This document shows positions 1 through 5,923 of a DNA stretch of 19,368 bases, piece after piece. Position numbers and translations under genes: made by a program. The notes under the pieces are model-generated. The model was not told the origin of the DNA, searched no databases, and saw only the letters and a list, made by a program, of their open reading frames with translations. The DNA comes from Candidatus Acetothermia bacterium (GTDB lineage Bacteria; Bipolaricaulota; Bipolaricaulia; RBG-16-55-9; JANLFV01), in NCBI GenBank assembly GCA_028275195.1, contig JAPWVC010000011.1:1-19368 (forward strand). Reading direction: 5' to 3'. How positions within the stretch are numbered: position 1 is the stretch's first letter; each line of letters starts with the position of its first letter.

Positions 1-292
1 CCACGGCCCCCAGGACATCGCTCTGGATGGCCAAGCGGTTCCGGTCGCGAGTCGTGATCTGGAGGACCGGCTCGAGCCCCATCTCCCGGAGGATCACACA
101 GGAGGGCAAGCTCCCCATCCGGACGATCGCCGTCTGGTTGTCGGTAACATTGATGGCATCGCAGTAGTCCCGGAGAAGCTCGCCCTTACTCTCGATCGCC
201 CTCCGGCTCGTCCCCCGCGGTGGGCCGAGCTCGCAGGTGACGGCGAACTGCCCGCTCTCCAAGATCTTCTCGAGGTTGCTCCCGGCTTTCAT
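1..292 (-). CDS. metF: Methylenetetrahydrofolate reductase MetF, N-terminal part (cut by window start)
   Basis: Reduces 5,10-methylene-THF to 5-methyl-THF, a step of the Wood-Ljungdahl methyl branch and of methionine synthesis; cytosolic flavoprotein in this family. The visible 97 residues begin MKAGSNLEKIL and carry the family hallmarks: FAVTCELGPPRG (substrate-barrel start), DAINVTDNQTA and LQITTRDRNRLAIQSD, the last typical of MetF proteins that pair with MetV. The start is the ATG at 292, preceded by a strong AGGAGGGG site. It overlaps the kinase stop codon as ATGA (289-292), implying translational coupling. It is the last visible gene of the hydrogenase operon; its partner metV lies on the other strand at 5153. 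The rest of the gene is outside the window, so fusions or full length cannot be judged. Identification is firm. Confidence 0.9.
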   Translation of the reverse strand, partial: MKAGSNLEKILESGQFAVTCELGPPRGTSRRAIESKGELLRDYCDAINVTDNQTAIVRMGSLPSCVILREMGLEPVLQITTRDRNRLAIQSDVLGAV

Positions 293-2163
293 TTCCCCTC
301 CTGTAGGTGCGCCCCGGCCTTCGGGAGAGTGAAGGTGAACCGGCTCCCCCTTCCTGTGGCGGGGTCCGGGCTCTCGGCCCAGATCCTTCCGCCGTGGGCC
401 TCGACGATCTTCTTCGCGATCGCCAGGCCCAGCCCCGCGCCCTTCCCTTCCGCACCTTTACCACGATAGAACTCCTCGAAGATCCGAGGCAACTCCTCGG
501 GCGGGATCCCCACACCGGTGTCCCGGACCGCCACACGGAGATGGTCCCCCCGGTCTTCTAGCTCCAGGCGGACCTCGCCGCCCGTGGGGGTGAACTTGAC
601 GGCATTGTTGAGGAGGTTTGTTAAGACCTGCTCGAGCCTCCTGGCCGCGGCCCGGACCGGAGGGAGCCCCTCGGGGAGATCGAGCTTGAGCGAGAGCCCC
701 TTCTCCTCCGCCTGGGAACGGATATTCTCCAGCGCGGCCTCCACCACCGGCCGGAGCTCGATCAGCTCCATCTCCTGGACGATCTGGCCGGCCTCGATCC
801 GCGTGGCATCCAAGAGGTCGTTGATCAAGTTCAAGAGCTCCTTGATCCTGAGGCTGCTCCGGGAGAGCATCTCCCGCTGACGCTCCCCAAGTGGGCCGAC
901 GAACCCCCCGAGGAGGACCCCAAGGTAGCTCTGGACCGCGGCTAGGGGGGCCTTGAGGTCGTGGGAGGCGATGGCCAGGAAGTGGGTCCGGAGGCGGTCG
1001 AGCTCGACCAGCCGGCGGTTGGCCTCCTCGAGCTCCTTCATGTCGAGGAAGCAGCGGTCCTTGAGCCTGGCGACCTCCCTTTGCCGCTTCCGCAGTTCCC
1101 CGGCGATCGAGGTGGCGATGTAGGTCGAGACATAGAGGGCCGTGATCAGTGCGAACAAGGTTCCCAAGACCACCGGCCAGCGATGGTAGAGCTCGAAGGG
1201 GAGGAAGCCCTCGAGGTGGTGATGGGGGATGGCCCCGGAGTATTCGAGCCCGGTGAGGGCGAGGACGAGCAGAGTGGCCAGGGTAGTGATGAGGTAGGCC
1301 AAGCGGTAGGGCAGGAGGACCCCGGCGATGATGATGTGGAAGATGTAGTAGAGGATGAAGGGGTTCTCGATCCCCCCGCTGAAGTGGAGGAGGGCGGTGA
1401 AGGCCAAAAGATCCAGCCCGCTCTGGAAGAGGATGAACCTCCTGGCCCTGGGGATGAGCCCGGCCCCGGCCCGGGCGAGGGCCCTCCTGGCATAGAGCAA
1501 GAGGCCGAGGTTGTAGGCCCCGACCGCGGCAGCGATGGCGAGGACGATGTGGAAGGGGAAGCCGAGCCCCAAGCCCATCCTAGCGAGGATGGCCATGGCT
1601 ACGACCCCCAAAGCGGCGAGCCAGCGGAAGTCGATCAGGTATTGGACTCGGCGGAGGAGGGTCGCCTCCTCGGGGGTGAAGCCGCTCGCTAGCTCCTCCC
1701 CGCGGAGGAGCTCCATCAGCTTGGCCCTGGTCTCCCGGAGGCGGAAGGCGATGAGCTCGGCCAGCCTCCCCCAGAACTTGTGGCCGATCTTCAGCTCGGA
1801 GTCGAGGAGCCGGCGGAGCTCCTCCCCAGGGAGGGCGATTAGCCTCGTCTCGCCCCGGCACCTGGCGGAGAGGGTCCGGATGCGAGGAGGAATGAGGGCG
1901 GACCAGCCGAATGTCCCCCCGCTGAGGACGGCCTCGACCTCTAATTGGCGCTTGGGCGCACCCGGCCAGAGCTGGACCCCCATCTCCAGCGCGACCTCCC
2001 CGGCGAGGACGAGGAAGAAGTCCCGGGCCGGATCGCCCTCCCGGAAGAGGACCGCCCCCGGCTCATGGACCTCCTCACGGCCGAGTGCGGCCAGCCGCGC
2101 GAGCTCCTCCTCGCTCAGGCCGGAGAAGAGCTCGAACCTCCGCAGGAGCTGGACCGGCACCAT
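289..2163 (-). CDS. Membrane sensor histidine kinase: cNMP-binding-like domain + RegB-like 6-TM region + HisKA/HATPase
   Basis: Predicted 624-residue redox/ligand-sensing histidine kinase. In order: a cyclic-nucleotide-binding-type beta barrel (about 5-125; its phosphate-binding cassette reads FGWSAL instead of FGE-A-L, so cAMP binding is doubtful); a helical linker; six membrane helices (about 180-355); a coiled linker; a HisKA H-box SHDLKAPL with His401; an HATPase domain with N-box NLLNNAVKFT, G1 DTGVGIP and G2 GAGLGLAIAKK. Between helices 3 and 4 lies GGIENPF (263-269), matching the GGxxNPF quinone-binding motif of RegB/PrrB kinases. The RegB redox cysteine after the H-box is not seen. 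No response regulator is adjacent. Start: ATG 2163 is the first ATG; a TTG at 2208 would add 15 residues. Either start overlaps the protease gene, by 89 bp from the ATG. It is coupled to metF by a 4-bp overlap. Function of the pair is inferred from context. Confidence 0.87.
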   Translation of the reverse strand: MVPVQLLRRFELFSGLSEEELARLAALGREEVHEPGAVLFREGDPARDFFLVLAGEVALEMGVQLWPGAPKRQLEVEAVLSGGTFGWSALIPPRIRTLSARCRGETRLIALPGEELRRLLDSELKIGHKFWGRLAELIAFRLRETRAKLMELLRGEELASGFTPEEATLLRRVQYLIDFRWLAALGVVAMAILARMGLGLGFPFHIVLAIAAAVGAYNLGLLLYARRALARAGAGLIPRARRFILFQSGLDLLAFTALLHFSGGIENPFILYYIFHIIIAGVLLPYRLAYLITTLATLLVLALTGLEYSGAIPHHHLEGFLPFELYHRWPVVLGTLFALITALYVSTYIATSIAGELRKRQREVARLKDRCFLDMKELEEANRRLVELDRLRTHFLAIASHDLKAPLAAVQSYLGVLLGGFVGPLGERQREMLSRSSLRIKELLNLINDLLDATRIEAGQIVQEMELIELRPVVEAALENIRSQAEEKGLSLKLDLPEGLPPVRAAARRLEQVLTNLLNNAVKFTPTGGEVRLELEDRGDHLRVAVRDTGVGIPPEELPRIFEEFYRGKGAEGKGAGLGLAIAKKIVEAHGGRIWAESPDPATGRGSRFTFTLPKAGAHLQEGK

Positions 2164-2617
2164 CCTCAAACCCACATTCCCGAAGGACCATAAGTCGGAG
2201 CTCCCCAAGCCTAGCCTCGAGCTCCGGCGAAAGCTCTAAACCCCAGCCGAGCGCCCCCGGCTCGATCCCGAGGATCACCACCTCCCGCGGCCTCTCCTCC
2301 TCTCTCATGGCCGCGAGGGCCTGGAAGAGATCGAGCTGGTGGCTCGAGAGGGGCCCAAACCCGAGCTCGAGCTGGTGCGCCACCTCCTCCAGGGTGAGGC
2401 GGTAGACCGTCCCCGGCGGGCCGCCCCCAAGGGCAGCATCGACGATGATGAGCTTATCGAACCCCCCAGCAAGGTAGGCCGCCTCGGGGGAGGTCCCCCC
2501 GTCGATCACCTCCACTTCCTCGGGAAGGGGGAGACGCGCCAGTTCCCGGACGAGGTGGACCCCGATCCCTTCGTCCTTCAGCAAGATGTTTCCTACGCCC
2601 AGGATCGCAACCCTCAT
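2075..2617 (-). CDS. [NiFe] hydrogenase maturation endopeptidase (HyaD/HybD/HycI family)
   Basis: Cleaves the C-terminal extension of the hydrogenase large subunit after nickel insertion. The N-terminus MRVAILGVGNILLKDEGIG is the family signature. The three nickel-sensing residues are recognisable: Glu16, Asp60 in IIVDAALGG, and His93 in GPLSSHQLDL, close to the Glu16/Asp62/His93 of E. coli HybD. The ATG at 2617 lies one base after the large-subunit stop (2619-2621), so the two are almost certainly coupled, and the protease is probably specific for that subunit. The product is 180 residues, about 20-30 longer than most relatives; the extra Ala/Arg/Pro-rich tail is the part that overlaps the kinase gene and may be only a by-product of that overlap. 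The exact subtype name cannot be fixed from sequence alone. Confidence 0.93.
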   Translation of the reverse strand: MRVAILGVGNILLKDEGIGVHLVRELARLPLPEEVEVIDGGTSPEAAYLAGGFDKLIIVDAALGGGPPGTVYRLTLEEVAHQLELGFGPLSSHQLDLFQALAAMREEERPREVVILGIEPGALGWGLELSPELEARLGELRLMVLRECGFEDGAGPAPAEVRALLRPERGGARAAGRTRP

Positions 2618-2618
2618 C

Positions 2619-4154
2619 TTAGATGGCCTGAAATCGGCCGATCTCCCGCCCCTTCGGCCTCACCAGGTGGACGGCGCAGGCGAGGCAGGGGTCGAACGAG
2701 CGGACGATCCTCACGATCTCGAAGGGGTTCCGCTCATCCCGAATCTTGGTCCCTTCGAGCGCCTGCTCGAGCGGCCCGGGCCGGCCCTCCTCATCCCTCG
2801 GGGAGGCGTTCCAAGTCGTGGGGACCACGCACTGGTAGTGCTTAATCCTCTTGCCCTCGATCGAGAGCCAATGGCCTAGCGCCCCTCGAGGGGCCTCGAC
2901 CAGCCCGAAGCCGTGGGCCGAATCCGGCAGTTCGTATTCGGTATAGACCGGCCCGCCGGGGTCAAGCTCGAGGACCCACTCGGCCATGGCATCGGCCACC
3001 AGCTTGCAGTCCAGCGCCCGGGCCAGGTGCCGCCCCATCACGGAGAAGAGGGCCTGTGGCTCGGCCCTGAGCTCGCCCAAGGCCCGGTCCACCAGCCGCT
3101 TCACCTTGGGATTCCCTTCGGCATAGTTCACCAGGATGCGGGCCAGCGGGCCGACCTCGTGGACCTTCCCATCATAGCGCGGGGCCTTGAGCCAGGAGTA
3201 AGCCCCCTCTTTAGCCCGGTGGGGTAAGGTCAGCCCTACACTAGGGTGGAGGGGATCTTGAGAGGAGGCATACCAGGAGTAGCGGACCGACTCAGTGATC
3301 TTGGAGGGGTCGAGCTTCTCGGGATTTAAGTCGCGGGAGGTGGTCCCGCCCCAGATGAACCAGCCATCCTCTTGGGGGAAGCCGCCGTAAGACAGGAGGT
3401 TCCCGCAGCCGGAGCCGATCTCGAGGTAGTCGGGGTAGGCCCGGGCGATCGTCAGGACATCGGGGATGTAGACATTATCGATGAAGCTACGGATCTCATT
3501 GAGCCTCCAGAGGAATGAGGTGATCTTATCGACCGTCGGGACCTGGGTGGCCCCGCCGGGGACGATCCCCACGGTATGGGGGACCTTCCCTCCGAAGATC
3601 GCCAGCATCTCATGGGCCTTCCGGCGGACATCGAACGCCTGGAGGTAATGGGCCGCAGCCTCCTGTGCCAGCTTCTTAGGGAGACGGTAGTCCCCCTCAT
3701 ACCTGGGGAGGAAGGGGCCGAGCTCGCCCCGCTCGAGGAACCGCTTGACCGCTTGCAGGCCGGGATCACTACCGCTGTAGTCGGCCACTTGGGTGATATC
3801 GACATAGTCGAGGGCCGCGAGGTGATAGAAGTGAAGGACATGGGATTGAATGAAGTTCGAGCCCAAGATCAGGTTCCGCACGATCCGGCCGTTCTTGGTG
3901 ATCTTCCCCTCCAACTCGAAGGCCCGATCGAGCGCGAAGGTCGAGGCCGTGGCGTGGGCGATCGGGCAGACCCCGCAGATCCGCTGGGTGATGAGCGGCG
4001 CGTCCCGTGGGTCCCGCCCTTGGAGGATCAATTCCAGCCCGCGGAAGAGTGTCCCCGAGCTCTTGGCCTCCTTCACCACCCCATCCTCCACGATGGCCTC
4101 GATCGCCAGGTGCCCTTCGATCCGAGTGATCGGGTCGATGACGATCTTCCCCAT
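2619..4154 (-). CDS. [NiFe] hydrogenase large (catalytic) subunit
   Basis: Carries the Ni-Fe(CN)2CO active site that splits or forms H2. The 511-residue product begins MGKIVIDPITRIEGHL, with the conserved RIEGH segment. The L1 motif RICGVCPIAHATAS gives Cys60 and Cys63; the L2 motif DPCLACAVH gives Cys490 and Cys493 and ends in His496. The 15 residues after His496 are the peptide expected to be removed by the protease encoded immediately downstream. The ATG at 4154 has a clear AAGGAGG site seven bases upstream; a longer open frame to 4313 lies inside the small-subunit gene and is rejected. The gap to the small subunit is two bases. The motifs resemble group 1/2 uptake-type enzymes; with no Tat signal on the small subunit, a soluble cytoplasmic type (group 2-like) is favoured, but the subgroup is unresolved. 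Confidence 0.97.
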   Translation of the reverse strand: MGKIVIDPITRIEGHLAIEAIVEDGVVKEAKSSGTLFRGLELILQGRDPRDAPLITQRICGVCPIAHATASTFALDRAFELEGKITKNGRIVRNLILGSNFIQSHVLHFYHLAALDYVDITQVADYSGSDPGLQAVKRFLERGELGPFLPRYEGDYRLPKKLAQEAAAHYLQAFDVRRKAHEMLAIFGGKVPHTVGIVPGGATQVPTVDKITSFLWRLNEIRSFIDNVYIPDVLTIARAYPDYLEIGSGCGNLLSYGGFPQEDGWFIWGGTTSRDLNPEKLDPSKITESVRYSWYASSQDPLHPSVGLTLPHRAKEGAYSWLKAPRYDGKVHEVGPLARILVNYAEGNPKVKRLVDRALGELRAEPQALFSVMGRHLARALDCKLVADAMAEWVLELDPGGPVYTEYELPDSAHGFGLVEAPRGALGHWLSIEGKRIKHYQCVVPTTWNASPRDEEGRPGPLEQALEGTKIRDERNPFEIVRIVRSFDPCLACAVHLVRPKGREIGRFQAI

Positions 4155-4156
4155 GG

Positions 4157-4999
4157 TCAGGCCTCCTTCAACTTCTGGTAGAACGGTGAGACCAGGTCCG
4201 GGAAGCCCGGCTCGACACACCCGTTGCAGGGGGCCCCGCAGCCGATGACCCAATTCACCCCGCCGTTCCAGAGCCGCAAGGGGCAGTCGGCATGAGTGAT
4301 CGGCCCCTTGCACCCCAGCTCGTAGAGGCAGCCCTCATCGCTCAGGTATTTGGCGAACTTCCCCTCATCGAAGTAGGCCCGCCGGGGGCAGTGCTCGTGG
4401 ATCAGCTTCCCATAGAAGAGCTTGGGCCGGCGATATTCGTCTAGGAGGCGCGCCTCCTCCAGGCCCTCGAGGCCCAAGAGCAGGATGGCCGCGACCGTCC
4501 CGACGAACCAGTCGGGATGGGGCGGGCAGCCAGGGAGGTTGATCAGCGGGGTGGCGATCCCCTCGGCCTTGAAGAGCTCTCCAAGGCCGACGCAGCCCGT
4601 GGGATTCGGCCGGGCGGCGAAGATCCCCCCGAAAGCGGCGCAGGTCCCGAGGGCCAGCGCCGCCTGAGCCGCCCTCCCCAGGGCGGCCGCCCGCTCGGCC
4701 AGCGGCTCCTCCCCCAGCGTCCCAAAGGAGCCCCCCTCGGCCATGGGGATTGCTCCCTCGACTATCAGGAGGAATTGGCCTCTCAGGCTATGCTCCGCCT
4801 CCTCCAGGACCTCGAGGACCGGCTCACCCGCGCCGGCCATCACCGTCGCCTGGAACCGGAGGTTAATGTGCCTTCCGGGCACCACCTCCTGAAGGAGGAG
4901 CTCGGCGATCTTGGGATGGGCCGAATTGAGGACCGAGACGGAGCAGCCGCTGCAGGTGGCCGCCTGGAGCCAGATCACTGGAACCTCTCCGGTCTTCAT
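4157..4999 (-). CDS. [NiFe] hydrogenase small (Fe-S electron-transfer) subunit, no Tat signal
   Basis: Relays electrons between the Ni-Fe site and a partner through three Fe-S clusters. In the 280 residues all expected ligands are visible: proximal Cys16 and Cys19 (ATCSGC), Cys120 and Cys158 (GCPPHP); distal His201, Cys204, Cys224 and Cys230; medial Cys239, Cys258 and Cys261 (APCNGC), a [3Fe-4S]-type pattern. The two extra proximal cysteines of O2-tolerant enzymes are missing, so an O2-sensitive enzyme is expected. The protein starts directly at the flavodoxin-like domain with no twin-arginine signal and has no C-terminal membrane helix, so it should be cytoplasmic and soluble. ATG 4999 has an AGGAGGG site and its own promoter. 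It is first in the operon; no diaphorase, cytochrome b or ferredoxin subunit accompanies it. Confidence 0.96.
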   Translation of the reverse strand: MKTGEVPVIWLQAATCSGCSVSVLNSAHPKIAELLLQEVVPGRHINLRFQATVMAGAGEPVLEVLEEAEHSLRGQFLLIVEGAIPMAEGGSFGTLGEEPLAERAAALGRAAQAALALGTCAAFGGIFAARPNPTGCVGLGELFKAEGIATPLINLPGCPPHPDWFVGTVAAILLLGLEGLEEARLLDEYRRPKLFYGKLIHEHCPRRAYFDEGKFAKYLSDEGCLYELGCKGPITHADCPLRLWNGGVNWVIGCGAPCNGCVEPGFPDLVSPFYQKLKEA

Positions 5000-5031
5000 T
5001 ATGCCCTCCTCATAGAACCTTTCTGTGGGCC

Positions 5032-5061
5032 ATTATATCTCTGCCCCGCGGAAGCGGGCAA
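5032..5061 (-). promoter_or_regulatory. Promoter of the hydrogenase-kinase-metF operon
   Basis: Read on the minus strand: -35 TTGCCC (5056-5061), 18-bp spacer, -10 TATAAT (5032-5037). The predicted start near 5024 leaves a leader of about 25 bases with an AGGAGGG ribosome site before ATG 4999. The -35 box forms one arm of the dyad shared with the metV promoter. Confidence 0.7.
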
Positions 5062-5077
5062 AAGCCCGATTTTGCCC
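5056..5077. promoter_or_regulatory. Dyad between the divergent hydrogenase and metV promoters (candidate operator)
   Basis: A perfect inverted repeat, GGGCAAAA - 6 bases - TTTTGCCC. Each arm contains the -35 hexamer of one of the two divergent promoters, so a dimeric protein bound here would block or affect both. Part of the symmetry follows from having two similar -35 boxes head to head, but the matching A/T bases outside the hexamers go beyond that. It does not match FNR, CRP or Rex consensus sites. Confidence 0.45.
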
Positions 5078-5100
5078 CCTCAGCCGGGGTCGAATATAAT
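5072..5100 (+). promoter_or_regulatory. Promoter of metV
   Basis: -35 TTGCCC (5072-5077), 17-bp spacer, -10 TATAAT (5095-5100). The predicted transcription start is near 5107, giving a leader of about 46 bases with AAGGAG before ATG 5153. It is the mirror image of the hydrogenase promoter. Confidence 0.7.
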
Positions 5101-5152
5101 CCCTCTCAGCCATGAGGGCAGGGCCGAAGTAAAGCGAGGAAGGAGTAGGGCG

Positions 5153-5821
5153 ATGATCGTGACCGCGGAGAAGCCGCTGGAGGAGGTCTTGAGCTTCCTA
5201 GCTCCCTACCGGCGGATCTTGGTCCTCGGCTGCCAGGGGTGCTTCCAGCCGCCTCGGGGGCTGAAGGAGGCCGAGGCCTATCTCCCGAAGCTCGAGGCCG
5301 CGGGGAAGGCCGCAAGGGCCGCCACCCTGGCTAGGCAGTGCGAGGCCAAGCTGGTCGCGACTAAGCTGGGTGAGCAGCTCGGCGGCACCCTCGGGGAAGT
5401 CGAGGCGATCCTCTCGCTCGCCTGCGGCGTGGGGGTCCAGATGGTCTCCGCGGCCTTCCCGCAAGTCCCGGTCTTCCCCGCCCAGAATACGATGTTCATC
5501 GGCGGGGAGAGGGAGGAGGGCGAGCTGATCGAGTTCTGCTCCGGCTGCGGGGATTGCGTCCTGGACCGGACTGGCGGGATCTGCCCGATCACCCGCTGCT
5601 CCAAGTCCCTCCTCAACGGCCCTTGCGGGGGCTCTCAAGGCGGCCGCTGCGAGGTCGATCCCTCGCTCGAGTGCGCCTGGCACCTGATCTATGAGCGGCT
5701 GAAGGCCCTCGGGCGGGTCGAGGCCCTGGCCGAGATCTGGGGGATTCGGGACTGGTCCAGCTCGGGCTCCCGCGGGCCGAGGGCGATCCGCCCGCCCTCC
5801 GCCCGGGCCGGCCAGGGTTAG
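5153..5821 (+). CDS. metV: MetV-type methylenetetrahydrofolate reductase C-terminal/Fe-S subunit
   Basis: Partner of MetF in the acetogen-type methylene-THF reductase, thought to feed electrons to MetF through Fe-S clusters. The 222-residue product shows the MTHFR_C-type pattern: GCQGC near the N-terminus (Cys27, Cys30), Cys63, Cys91, then the dense signature CSGCGDCVL-TGGICPITRCSKSLLNGPCGG (Cys129, 132, 135, 144, 149, 158) and Cys166 and Cys174, twelve cysteines in all. A longer open frame upstream to 4517 is antisense to the hydrogenase gene; ATG 5153 is chosen for its AAGGAG site, its promoter and the match of the N-terminus to the family. Unusually, metF is not adjacent on the same strand: it ends the divergent hydrogenase operon. 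The last roughly 20 residues are Ser/Arg/Pro-rich and look disordered. Confidence 0.92.
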   Translation: MIVTAEKPLEEVLSFLAPYRRILVLGCQGCFQPPRGLKEAEAYLPKLEAAGKAARAATLARQCEAKLVATKLGEQLGGTLGEVEAILSLACGVGVQMVSAAFPQVPVFPAQNTMFIGGEREEGELIEFCSGCGDCVLDRTGGICPITRCSKSLLNGPCGGSQGGRCEVDPSLECAWHLIYERLKALGRVEALAEIWGIRDWSSSGSRGPRAIRPPSARAGQG

Positions 5822-5831
5822 GGTTAAGGAT

Positions 5832-5861
5832 TTGCCTCACCTGCGATGAGAGGGATATAAC
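5832..5861 (+). promoter_or_regulatory. Promoter of fhs
   Basis: -35 TTGCCT (5832-5837), 18-bp spacer, -10 TATAAC (5856-5861), lying 11 bases after the metV stop. The predicted leader is about 55 bases and ends in an excellent AAAGGAGGT site (5911-5919). fhs could also be reached by read-through from metV, since no terminator is visible between them. Confidence 0.6.
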
Positions 5862-5923
5862 GGAGGGGGTGGTCTGGAGAAGGGAACAAACAGAAAAAAT
5901 GAGCCACCACAAAGGAGGTCTGA

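Noticed and set aside
961..1692. A 243-codon plus-strand open frame opposite the kinase
   Set aside because: Acidic, Gly/Glu-rich low-complexity translation with no motifs; the opposite strand encodes a clear membrane kinase.
4155..4313. A 53-residue N-terminal extension of the hydrogenase large subunit
   Set aside because: It lies within the small-subunit gene; ATG 4154 has a strong ribosome site and starts exactly at the conserved family N-terminus.
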